Source: Scatomonas sp963661545 (lineage in GTDB: Bacteria > Bacillota > Clostridia > Lachnospirales > Lachnospiraceae). From it: 16,982 nt of DNA. The notes beneath the pieces are model-generated. The model ran no database searches. It was not told the origin of the DNA and saw only the letters and a list, made by a program, of their open reading frames with translations. Positions 5,822-13,465 of this stretch are shown one piece after another (the first letter of the stretch is position 1; every line of letters starts with the position of its first letter). The DNA lies in the NCBI GenBank assembly GCA_963661545.1, contig CAVLCU010000041.1, forward strand, positions 1 through 16,982, read 5' to 3'. The position numbers and the translations under genes were made by a program.

Positions 5822-8422
5822 ATGAACATCAGTAAATTTACCCAGAAGTCCCTGCAGGCAGTGCAGGATCTGGAGAAAACAGCTTATGAATTCGGCAATC
5901 AGGAGATCGAGCAGGAGCATCTGCTCTATAATCTTGTGCATCAGGATGACAGCCTGATTTTGAAAATGATAGAAAAGATGGAGATTCACAAGGAGCATTT
6001 TCTGAATCGTCTGGAAGAGGCTTTGAATGGGCGGACCAAGGTGCAGGGGGGGAAGCCCTACGTGGGGCAGTATCTGAACAAGGTTCTGGTAAGCGCTGAG
6101 GATGAAGCCAAGGCTATGGGGGACGAGTATGTATCGGTAGAGCATCTCTTCCTGGCTATTATACGTAATCCCAGCCCCTCCATGAAGAAGCTGCTGGGAG
6201 AATATGGCATCACCCGGGAGCGCTTCCTGCAGGCCTTGAGTACGGTTCGGGGCAATCAGCGGGTAACCACGGATAATCCGGAGGCTACCTACGATACCTT
6301 GAACAAGTATGGCACAGATCTGGTGGAAAAGGCCAGGGATCAGAAGCTGGATCCGGTCATCGGACGGGATGGGGAGATTCGGAATGTGGTGCGGATTCTG
6401 TCCCGGAAGACCAAGAATAATCCGGTCCTTATCGGTGAGCCCGGCGTAGGTAAGACAGCTGTGGTGGAGGGGCTGGCCCAGCGAATTGTCCGGGGAGATG
6501 TCCCCGAGGGCTTGAAGGACAAGACCATCTTTTCCCTGGATATGGGAGCCCTGGTGGCAGGAGCCAAATACCGGGGAGAGTTCGAAGAGCGGCTGAAGGC
6601 GGTTCTGGAGGAGGTGCGCAAGAGCGAGGGCAGGATTCTGCTCTTTATCGATGAGCTCCATCTCATTGTAGGAGCCGGTAAGACCGAGGGGGCCATGGAT
6701 GCCGGCAATATGCTAAAACCCATGCTGGCCCGGGGAGAGCTCCATTGTATCGGCGCCACTACCCTGGATGAATATAGAAAATACATTGAGAAGGATGCCG
6801 CCCTGGAGCGTCGTTTCCAGCCGGTATTGGTGGATGAGCCTACGGTGGAGGATACCATTTCCATTCTCCGGGGTCTGAAGGACAGGTATGAGGTCTTCCA
6901 CGGGGTGAAGATTACAGACAGCGCCCTGGTGGCAGCGGCGACCCTGTCTGACCGTTATATTTCCGATCGTTTTCTGCCGGATAAGGCCATTGACCTGGTG
7001 GATGAGGCCTGTGCTCTGATCAAGACGGAGATGGATTCCATGCCCACAGAGCTGGATGAGAAGAACCGTAAGATCATGCAGCTGGAGATTGAGGAGGCGG
7101 CTCTGAAGAAAGAGACGGATAATCTCAGCAAGGAGCGGCTGGAGGATCTGCAGAAGGAGCTGGCAGAGCTGAGGGATGAATTTAATGTCCAGAAGGCCCA
7201 ATGGGAGAATGAGAAGGCATCGGTGGAGAAGCTGTCCAGGCTGCGGGAGCAGATTGAGGATATCAACCGCCAGATTCAGGCAGCTCAGCAGGCCTATGAC
7301 TTGAATAAGGCGGCAGAGCTCCAATATGGAGAGCTGCCCAGACTGCAGAACCAGCTGGCTGCGGAGGAGGAACAGGTGAAGAATCGGGATCTGTCCCTGG
7401 TGCATGAAAGCGTCACCGATGAGGAAATCGCCCGCATCATCTCCCGCTGGACCGGTATCCCGGTGGCCAAGCTGACAGAGGGAGAGAGAACCAAGATCCT
7501 GGGGCTGGAGACTGAGCTTCATAAGCGGGTGATCGGGCAAGAGGAGGCCGTCAGCCGGGTATCGGATGCCATTATCCGGTCCAAGGCAGGCATCAAGGAT
7601 CCCACCAAGCCCATCGGATCCTTCCTCTTCCTGGGACCCACCGGCGTGGGCAAGACAGAGCTGGCCAAAACCCTGGCGGAGAAGCTCTTCGATGATGAAA
7701 ATAACATGGTGCGAATTGACATGAGCGAGTATATGGAGAAATATTCCGTATCCCGTCTGATCGGAGCGCCTCCGGGATATGTGGGTTATGAGGAGGGGGG
7801 CCAGCTGACAGAGGCTGTGCGGCGGAAGCCTTATTCCGTAGTCCTCTTTGATGAGATCGAAAAAGCTCACCCGGATGTGTTCAATGTTCTGCTGCAGGTA
7901 TTGGATGACGGCCGGATTACCGACTCCCAGGGCAGAACGGTGGACTTCAAGAATACCATCCTGATCATGACCTCCAATATCGGATCCCAGTATCTGCTGG
8001 AGGGAATCCAGGAGGACGGAAGCATCCGCCAGGAGGCGCAGGATATGGTTCAGAAGGATCTGCGGGGGCATTTCCGCCCCGAATTCCTGAACCGTCTGGA
8101 TGAGATCATTCTCTTCAAACCCCTGACCAAGGACAACATTGGACATATCGTAGACCTGCTGGTGGCAGATCTGAACCGTCGTCTGGCAGACCAGGAGCTG
8201 ACCCTTGAGCTGAGTCCGGCGGCCAGGGCTTATGTCATCGACGGAGGTTACGATCCGGTCTATGGAGCCCGGCCCCTGAAACGGTTTGTTCAGAAGCATG
8301 TAGAAACCCTGTCGGCTAAGCTGATCTTAGGAGGCAGTCTCCATGAGGGGGATACCATTCTCATTGACTGTCAGGCCGGGAGCCTGGAGGCTCTGGTAAA
8401 ACCCAGGGTTGAGGTGGACTAA
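5822..8422 (+). CDS. clpB: ATP-dependent disaggregase ClpB
   Basis: ClpB is a cytoplasmic hexameric AAA+ chaperone that pulls proteins out of aggregates together with DnaK. The 866 residues match the family length. The Clp N-domain (1-145) comes first. NBD1 has Walker A GEPGVGKT (205-212), pore loop GAKYRGEFEERL (247-258), Walker B LLFIDE (to 278) and the ALERRF arginine region (327-332). A long coiled-coil middle domain (about 405-525, rich in Glu/Lys/Leu) marks it as ClpB, not ClpA or ClpC. NBD2 has Walker A GPTGVGKT (605-612), pore loop GYVGYEEGG (652-660) and Walker B VVLFDE (to 678). The C-terminal small domain includes GARPLKRF. AGGAGGTG lies 7 nt before the ATG. Expression should be under HrcA through the CIRCE operator, and a strong terminator ends the unit. 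Confidence 0.98.
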   Translation: MNISKFTQKSLQAVQDLEKTAYEFGNQEIEQEHLLYNLVHQDDSLILKMIEKMEIHKEHFLNRLEEALNGRTKVQGGKPYVGQYLNKVLVSAEDEAKAMGDEYVSVEHLFLAIIRNPSPSMKKLLGEYGITRERFLQALSTVRGNQRVTTDNPEATYDTLNKYGTDLVEKARDQKLDPVIGRDGEIRNVVRILSRKTKNNPVLIGEPGVGKTAVVEGLAQRIVRGDVPEGLKDKTIFSLDMGALVAGAKYRGEFEERLKAVLEEVRKSEGRILLFIDELHLIVGAGKTEGAMDAGNMLKPMLARGELHCIGATTLDEYRKYIEKDAALERRFQPVLVDEPTVEDTISILRGLKDRYEVFHGVKITDSALVAAATLSDRYISDRFLPDKAIDLVDEACALIKTEMDSMPTELDEKNRKIMQLEIEEAALKKETDNLSKERLEDLQKELAELRDEFNVQKAQWENEKASVEKLSRLREQIEDINRQIQAAQQAYDLNKAAELQYGELPRLQNQLAAEEEQVKNRDLSLVHESVTDEEIARIISRWTGIPVAKLTEGERTKILGLETELHKRVIGQEEAVSRVSDAIIRSKAGIKDPTKPIGSFLFLGPTGVGKTELAKTLAEKLFDDENNMVRIDMSEYMEKYSVSRLIGAPPGYVGYEEGGQLTEAVRRKPYSVVLFDEIEKAHPDVFNVLLQVLDDGRITDSQGRTVDFKNTILIMTSNIGSQYLLEGIQEDGSIRQEAQDMVQKDLRGHFRPEFLNRLDEIILFKPLTKDNIGHIVDLLVADLNRRLADQELTLELSPAARAYVIDGGYDPVYGARPLKRFVQKHVETLSAKLILGGSLHEGDTILIDCQAGSLEALVKPRVEVD

Positions 8423-8451
8423 TCCGATCCATAGTTTTTTTGCTAAAGTGC

Positions 8452-8479
8452 TGGACATATTTTCCTTCTATATTATAAT
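8452..8479 (+). promoter_or_regulatory. Candidate folC promoter
   Basis: TGGACA (8452-8457), a 16-nt spacer and TATAAT (8474-8479). The predicted start near 8486 falls inside the left arm of the clpB terminator, so transcripts starting here would lack part of that stem and could pass into folC. Confidence 0.45.
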
Positions 8480-8481
8480 AG

Positions 8482-8519
8482 GGTCAGAGTCAAATTCAGG
8501 TTTGGCTCTGACCTTTTTT
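8482..8519 (+). terminator. Terminator after clpB
   Basis: GGTCAGAG (8482-8489) pairs with CTCTGACC (8506-8513). The stem extends inward through a U-G and four more pairs to about 13 bp with a 6-nt loop, and six T follow. Confidence 0.9.
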
Positions 8520-8543
8520 GTGATATTGTAATGGGAGTGAGAG

Positions 8544-9857
8544 ATGGGAATGAATTATGAGGAAGCGGTGCACTATATCGAGGAAGTGCCCAAATTTACC
8601 AGGAAGACAACGTTGGCACATACCCGGTATCTGCTGAACAAGCTGGGGAATCCGGATAGGGATCTGAAGATCATCCATGTGGCGGGAACCAACGGCAAGG
8701 GCAGCGTCTGTGCCTATCTGAATGCCATGTTTACAGAAGGGGGATATACCTGCGGAATGTTTACCTCCCCTCATTTGATCCGGATCAATGAACGTTATAT
8801 GATCGGAGGCCTTCCGGTGGATGACGAGACCTTTTTGCAAGCCTTTCTCCGGGTGCAAGGGGCCTGGCAGGAGGCTATGGCTGAGGGAGAGAGCCATCCT
8901 ACCTATTTTGAGATCCTTTTCCTGATGGGAATGTTGATATTTAAAGAAAAGAAGGTAGATTATCTGATTCTGGAGACAGGTCTGGGGGGCCGATTAGATG
9001 CTACCAATGTCATCGAACATCCCCTGGCCTGTATCATTACCTCCATCAGCCGGGATCATACGGAATATCTGGGGGAGACCATCCCCCAGATTGCCGGTGA
9101 GAAGGCGGGGATCATCAAAGCGGGGGTCCCGGTGGTCTATGACGGGAGGAATCCCCAGGCCGCCCAGGTCATAGAAGAGAGGGCCAGGGAGCTGGGAAGT
9201 CCGGCCTATGTGCTGACCCAGGATATGTATACCCTGCACAGCACCAGCAGGCGAGGCATTTCCTTTGCCTTCCGCTTTGGCCGGGAGGAGACGAACCTGC
9301 AGATTCCTTACATTGCGGAATATCAGATGATGAATGCCTCCCTGGCCTTCTTCATCATGAAGAAGCTGCGAGGAGAGCACAAAATAGGGGAAGCTGCCCT
9401 GATCCGGGGCATTGGCAAGACCAATTGGCCCTGTCGGATGGAGACCGTGCTGGAGGGCGTGGTCATAGACGGAGCCCATAACGAGGACGGGGTAGCCCAA
9501 TTTGTCAAGACGGCGGCTCATTTTGGGGAGAAAAATGAGATTACCATTCTCTTTTCCGCAGTGGCGGACAAGCGCTATCCGGATATGATCCGGGAGATCG
9601 CAGAGGGAATCCACCCCAGCCACGTGGTTACCACAGAAATCGCCGGAAGCCGGGAGGTGTCTGCCCAGGCTTTGGCGGAACTTTTTCGAGCCAACGGCTG
9701 CAGGCAGGTGGAGGCGGAGTCGGAGGTGGGCTCTGCCTTTGAGAAGGCCTACCGGGAAAAGGGGGAGGGGCTCCTGTTCTGTGTGGGTTCTCTCTATCTG
9801 GCCGGCGAGCTCAAGGATTGGATCCAGCGACACCATGAGGAGATACACGCATGTTGA
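8544..9857 (+). CDS. folC: Folylpolyglutamate synthase / dihydrofolate synthase FolC
   Basis: FolC adds glutamate to folates, and in many bacteria also to dihydropteroate, using ATP in the cytoplasm. The P-loop is GTNGKGS (48-54), preceded by IIHVA. TSPHLIRINER (74-84) is the usual next motif. LETGLGGRLDATNVI (143-157) and SRDHTEYLG (169-177) hold metal and nucleotide residues, and AGEKAGIIK carries the lysine (K187) that is carbamylated in Mur-ligase relatives. IDGAHNEDG marks the C-terminal Mur-ligase domain. Its 437 residues are normal for the family. The ATG at 8544 has GGGAG 6 nt upstream; an ATG two codons later is also possible. The stop overlaps the next small gene by 7 nt, so the genes are likely coupled. 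No other folate gene is nearby. Confidence 0.95.
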   Translation: MGMNYEEAVHYIEEVPKFTRKTTLAHTRYLLNKLGNPDRDLKIIHVAGTNGKGSVCAYLNAMFTEGGYTCGMFTSPHLIRINERYMIGGLPVDDETFLQAFLRVQGAWQEAMAEGESHPTYFEILFLMGMLIFKEKKVDYLILETGLGGRLDATNVIEHPLACIITSISRDHTEYLGETIPQIAGEKAGIIKAGVPVVYDGRNPQAAQVIEERARELGSPAYVLTQDMYTLHSTSRRGISFAFRFGREETNLQIPYIAEYQMMNASLAFFIMKKLRGEHKIGEAALIRGIGKTNWPCRMETVLEGVVIDGAHNEDGVAQFVKTAAHFGEKNEITILFSAVADKRYPDMIREIAEGIHPSHVVTTEIAGSREVSAQALAELFRANGCRQVEAESEVGSAFEKAYREKGEGLLFCVGSLYLAGELKDWIQRHHEEIHAC

Positions 9858-10003
9858 ATTACGAAGAGGAATTGAAGAAGTTCAAGCCTTGCCTGGATGT
9901 GGATGAGGTGGAGGATGCCATTTACAGCAGGGATCTGACGGATGTCATTGATATTCTGAAGGAAATGCAGAAGATCAGACCGGATCAAACAGGGGAGCGA
10001 TAA
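9851..10003 (+). CDS. Small conserved-looking protein of 50 residues between folC and the TPR gene
   Basis: This short frame starts MLNYEEELKKF, continues with a Pro-Cys and an acidic stretch (LDVDEVEDAIYS), and ends with a predicted helix (DLTDVIDILKEMQKI). It is acidic, soluble, without signal or membrane segment, and probably two or three helices. GAGGAG at 9837-9842 lies 8 nt before the ATG, an excellent ribosome site inside the end of folC. The ATG overlaps the folC stop in another frame, so translation is probably coupled. The next gene begins 6 nt after its stop. Its place in a tight operon and the strong ribosome site support it as a real gene. I do not recognise a family and propose no function. 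Confidence 0.75.
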   Translation: MLNYEEELKKFKPCLDVDEVEDAIYSRDLTDVIDILKEMQKIRPDQTGER

Positions 10004-10009
10004 AGATTG

Positions 10010-11671
10010 ATGAATTGTATGAATTGCGGAGCTCCGGTTCGAAAGGGGCGGCTCTGCCCTCAATGCGGCTGCGATCTGAGTGTCCAGAGAAAGGCCCTGC
10101 AGCTGTCGGTTCACTATTATAATCAAGGTCTGGATAAGGCCCAGATTCGGGATCTGTCCGGCGCCATTGACCTGCTGCGGCGCAGTCTGAAATATGATAA
10201 GAGGAATCTGTCAGCCCGCAATCTGCTGGGCCTGGTTTACTTTGAGACAGGGGAGACGGTATCGGCTCTCAGTGAATGGATCATCAGCAAGAATATCAAG
10301 CCGGGCCATAATATTGCTTCTGAATATATTCGGAAGCTGCAGTCGGAACCGGCCAAGCTGGATATCCTGAATCAGACCATCAAGAATTATAATATTGCCC
10401 TCAAATGCTGCAGGGATGGCAATGAGGATGTGGCAGTGATTCAGCTGAAGAAGATCCTGAATCAGAATCCCAAGCTTATCAAGGCCTATCACCTGCTGGC
10501 TCTGATCTATATTAAGCGGGAGGAGTATGAGAAGGGCAGGAGAATTCTGAAGAAGGCAGCCAGAATCGACAAGACCAACTCCACTACCTTACGTTTCCTC
10601 AAGGAGATCGACCAGCAGACCGGTACCGTGACCACCCTGGAGGGACGCCGGGGGGGCCTTTGGTCCAAGAGGGGAGAGGGGGAGAAGGAAGAGAAGGAGA
10701 GGAATAACTCTCAGACCTATATCTCGGATGGAGAAGTGATCATCCAGCCCACCTCCTTCCGGGAGACCTCGGCCTTTTCCAATATCATGAATATCATCAT
10801 GGGAATTCTGGTGGGAGGCCTGGTGGTTTGGTTTCTGGTGGTGCCCTCGGTCAAGCAGACGGTCAACCGGACGGCGGACGAGAAAATTGTGGAATACAGC
10901 AATACCATGGCCAGCCAGACCGCCCAGTTGGAGGAACTGCAAAAGCAGATTGAGGAGTCCAATGCAACGGTGGAATCGGCTCAGACCCAGATTCAGGATG
11001 CTCAGAAGAAGTCCGATGCCTACGAGGCTCTCTTTCAGGCCTATAATGCCTATCAGAGCCAGAACTACGAGCAGGCCTCCAAGGCCCTGGAGGGGATGGA
11101 TGTGACCCTCCTGTCGGTGGATGCCAAGGCAGTCTATGACAGCATTTACGGGGACATCCAGGATCAGATGTTTACCAAATATTCCCAGGCCGGGGTGACG
11201 GCCTTTGAAAAGGGAGATTATACGACGGCCATAGATAACCTGGCCAAGGCCAAGGCCATCAAGAGCGACGATTATACGGTTTTGACCTACCTGGCCCACT
11301 CCTACCGTCTGAGCCGGGATATCCAGAATGCCCTGACTGCCTTCCAGGATATTGTGACTCAGTTCCCGGACACCCGCCGGGCTACCACGGCCCAGCATTA
11401 TATCAACCTGCTTAAGCAGGGAGAGATCGGGGATACCCCCTCCGATCTCAGCGAAGCCAGTGACACCGGTACAGGAGGAGAAACGGACACAGGAACGGGA
11501 ACAGGAAGCGAAAGTGACACCGGAACGGGGACAAGGACCGGCACCGGGACAGGAAGCGGGGATGAGGCAGATACCGGAGAGGGAACCGCCGCCGGGGAGG
11601 GAGGAAATGCCTCGGAGGCTGGCGATGGCACCTCCCAGGAGGGGGATCCCTACGCAGCTGCGGAGGAATAA
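10010..11671 (+). CDS. Zinc-ribbon and TPR-repeat single-pass membrane protein
   Basis: The 553-residue protein begins with a zinc ribbon (C3-x2-C6-x9-C16-x2-C19). N-terminal helical TPR-like repeats follow (about 28-200, e.g. GAIDLLRRSLKYDKRNLSARN and YEKGRRILKKAARIDKTN). After a charged linker comes one membrane helix (about 257-279), a coiled coil (about 290-335), and a second TPR-like region (about 338-465, ending QFPDTRRATTAQHYINLL). The last ~70 residues are a Thr/Gly/Asp/Glu-rich tail. It is probably an envelope scaffold with TPR domains on both faces of the membrane. ATG 10010 has GGGGAG 12 nt upstream; a TTG three bases earlier would have more usual spacing. It is third in the folC operon. 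A palindromic repeat begins at its stop codon. The specific role is unknown. Confidence 0.85.
   Translation: MNCMNCGAPVRKGRLCPQCGCDLSVQRKALQLSVHYYNQGLDKAQIRDLSGAIDLLRRSLKYDKRNLSARNLLGLVYFETGETVSALSEWIISKNIKPGHNIASEYIRKLQSEPAKLDILNQTIKNYNIALKCCRDGNEDVAVIQLKKILNQNPKLIKAYHLLALIYIKREEYEKGRRILKKAARIDKTNSTTLRFLKEIDQQTGTVTTLEGRRGGLWSKRGEGEKEEKERNNSQTYISDGEVIIQPTSFRETSAFSNIMNIIMGILVGGLVVWFLVVPSVKQTVNRTADEKIVEYSNTMASQTAQLEELQKQIEESNATVESAQTQIQDAQKKSDAYEALFQAYNAYQSQNYEQASKALEGMDVTLLSVDAKAVYDSIYGDIQDQMFTKYSQAGVTAFEKGDYTTAIDNLAKAKAIKSDDYTVLTYLAHSYRLSRDIQNALTAFQDIVTQFPDTRRATTAQHYINLLKQGEIGDTPSDLSEASDTGTGGETDTGTGTGSESDTGTGTRTGTGTGSGDEADTGEGTAAGEGGNASEAGDGTSQEGDPYAAAEE
11462..11560 (+). repeat. Gly-Thr coding low-complexity repeat
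   Basis: Degenerate alternating Gly and Thr codons (GGA/GGG/GGC with ACA/ACG/ACC), broken by Asp, Glu and Ser, encode the extracellular tail of the TPR protein. Such tracts vary in length easily between strains. Confidence 0.6.
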
Positions 11672-11673
11672 GC

Positions 11674-11870
11674 TTGGTTACAGTGTCAAAAGCCTGAGCC
11701 CACGACATGCTCGCATGTCGGTGGGGGAATGGCTTTATGACACGCCCCTCAATGAGGGTGAAGTGGGGCAAAAGCCCCGCGAAAACCCGAATTGAGGGAG
11801 GATTGTGGGAGTGCGTAGCACGAAACAATCCGTGTAACCAAAGGTTTGGGTGTTTTGACACCCAAACCAA
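11674..11870 (+). repeat. ~200-bp multi-hairpin intergenic repeat (copy B, complete), MITE-like
   Basis: The ends are imperfect inverted repeats: TTGGTTACAGTGTCAAAA (11674-11691) against TTTTGACACCCAAACCAA (11853-11870), 15 of 18 matching. Inside are successive stems: GTGTCAAAAGCC / GGCTTTATGACAC (11683-11743) around CCCAC-GACATG / CATGTC-G-GTGGG (11699-11725); CCCTC/GAGGG (11746-11758), which competes with CCCTCAAT/ATTGAGGG (11746-11798); GGGGC-AAAA-GCCCC (11765-11778); GGATTGT/ACAATCC (11800-11831) around GTGC/GCAC; and GGTTTGGGTG/CACCCAAACC (11843-11868). No coding frame is convincing. It fills the gap from the TPR gene stop to the glpK ribosome site. A second partial copy (1-54) and a fragment (16839-16857) show it is repeated. 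It could be a non-autonomous mobile element, a structured RNA or both. Confidence 0.7.
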
Positions 11871-11923
11871 ACTTTTCTTGCATCGGGGAGCCTGCGCCGG
11901 CAGTCAGAGACAGGAGGTAGAAG

Positions 11924-13414
11924 ATGGGCAAATATATGATGGCTTTGGATGCAGGAACCACCAGCAATCGCTGCATTCTTTTTAATGAAAATGGGGAAAT
12001 CTGCAGTGTAGCCCAGAAGGAATTTTCGCAATATTACCCCCAGCCTGGCTGGGTGGAGCATGACGGGAGGGAGATCTGGGCCACCCAATATGCTGTGGCG
12101 GTGGAGGCTATGCAGAAGATTCTGGTATCTGCAGAGGACATTGCAGCCATAGGAATCACCAATCAGCGGGAGACCACCCTGGTCTGGGACAAGGCCACCG
12201 GGGATCCCATTTGCCCGGCTATCGTCTGGCAATGCCGCAGGACGGCAGCCTTTTGTGATGAACTGAAGAGCCGGGGACTGGCAGAACTCTTCCGGGCCAA
12301 GACCGGCCTGGTGCTGGATGCCTATTTTTCCGGTACCAAGCTGAAATGGATTCTGGATCATCAGCCGGGGGCGCGAGAAAGAGCCCAGCGTGGAGACCTG
12401 CTCTTCGGAACGGTGGAGACCTGGCTGATCTGGAAGCTGACCAAGGGGCGGATCCATGTTACGGATTATTCCAATGCCTCCCGGACCCTCTTGTTCAATA
12501 TCCATACCTTGGACTGGGATCCGGAAATCCTGGATATTCTGGACATTCCCAGAGCCATGCTCCCGGAGGTTCGGCCCTCGGGCTGGGTCTATGGAGAGAC
12601 GGACCGGGAATATTTCGGAAAACCCATCCCCATTGCCGGGGCAGCCGGGGACCAGCAGGCTGCCCTCTTCGGCCAGGCCTGCTTTTCCCAGGGAGATGTG
12701 AAGAATACCTACGGAACCGGGGGCTTTCTCCTGATGAACACCGGAGAGCTTCCGGTATCCTCGGAACATGGTCTGGTTACCACTATCGCCTGGGGCCTGG
12801 AGGGCAAGGTCACCTATGCCCTGGAGGGATCGGTTTTCGTGGCAGGGGCGGCGGTTCAATGGCTGCGGGATGAGCTCAAGCTGGTGGAATCCGCTGCCGA
12901 TTCGGAGGCCATGGCGCAGAAGGTCAGGGATACCAACGGCTGCTATGTGGTTCCGGCCTTTACCGGGCTGGGGGCTCCCTATTGGGATCCCTATGCCCGG
13001 GGCACCATTGTGGGCTTGACCCGGGGGGTCAACCGCTGCCATCTGGTGCGGGCAACCCTGGAATCCATCGCCTTCCAGGTCAATGATGTGCTGAAAGCCA
13101 TGGAAGCAGATGCCAAAGTTCGTCTGACAGCGGTCAAGGCGGACGGGGGCGCCAGCGCCAACAACTTCCTGATGCAGACCCAGGCGGATCTCTGCGGCGT
13201 TCCCCTCTATTGTCCCCAGTGCCTGGAGACCACTGCTCTGGGAGCCGCCTATCTGGCAGGCCTGACGGTGGGATACTGGAAGGACCGGGAAGAAATTAAG
13301 AAAAAATGGAAAATGAGCCGGATCTTCCAGCCCCTCCTGTCGGAGGAGAAAAGACAGGAAAAGATCAAGGGCTGGAAAAAGGCTGTTCAATGCTCCTTCG
13401 GATGGGCCAGGTAG
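11924..13414 (+). CDS. glpK: Glycerol kinase GlpK
   Basis: GlpK phosphorylates glycerol to glycerol 3-phosphate with ATP in the cytoplasm. It is an FGGY-family kinase of normal length (496 residues). The phosphate loop ALDAGTTSNRCILF (7-20) opens the protein. Glycerol-site residues R82-E83 (NQRET), W102, Y134, D243 (GDQQAALFG, the catalytic base) and F268 can all be placed by comparison with the E. coli enzyme. The ATP-binding motif ADGGASANNFLMQTQADL lies in the C-terminal domain. The histidine phosphorylated by HPr in enterococcal and Bacillus GlpK is replaced by Glu at E229 (TDREYFGKPIPIAG), so PTS activation by that route seems absent. AGGAGG at 11912-11917 lies 6 nt before ATG. No glpF or glycerol-3-phosphate oxidase/dehydrogenase gene is adjacent. 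Confidence 0.97.
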   Translation: MGKYMMALDAGTTSNRCILFNENGEICSVAQKEFSQYYPQPGWVEHDGREIWATQYAVAVEAMQKILVSAEDIAAIGITNQRETTLVWDKATGDPICPAIVWQCRRTAAFCDELKSRGLAELFRAKTGLVLDAYFSGTKLKWILDHQPGARERAQRGDLLFGTVETWLIWKLTKGRIHVTDYSNASRTLLFNIHTLDWDPEILDILDIPRAMLPEVRPSGWVYGETDREYFGKPIPIAGAAGDQQAALFGQACFSQGDVKNTYGTGGFLLMNTGELPVSSEHGLVTTIAWGLEGKVTYALEGSVFVAGAAVQWLRDELKLVESAADSEAMAQKVRDTNGCYVVPAFTGLGAPYWDPYARGTIVGLTRGVNRCHLVRATLESIAFQVNDVLKAMEADAKVRLTAVKADGGASANNFLMQTQADLCGVPLYCPQCLETTALGAAYLAGLTVGYWKDREEIKKKWKMSRIFQPLLSEEKRQEKIKGWKKAVQCSFGWAR

Positions 13415-13465
13415 GAAGATGACCCGGCGGCAGGAACAGGGAAGGCCCTTGGAGAAAGAGAAAAG

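Noticed and set aside
6713..8299. A 528-codon minus-strand frame opposite clpB
   Set aside because: It is antisense to a certain clpB gene, has low-complexity Leu/His/Gln composition typical of such shadows, and no ribosome site or known motif.
11855..11883. TTGACA at the right end of the large repeat as the -35 of a glpK promoter
   Set aside because: The base run 17 nt downstream (TTGCAT) is a poor -10 and the TTGACA lies within a hairpin, so I could not support it.
11735..13390. A 551-codon minus-strand frame opposite glpK
   Set aside because: The plus-strand frame is glycerol kinase with intact active-site residues; the antisense frame has no family features and also runs into the hairpin repeat.
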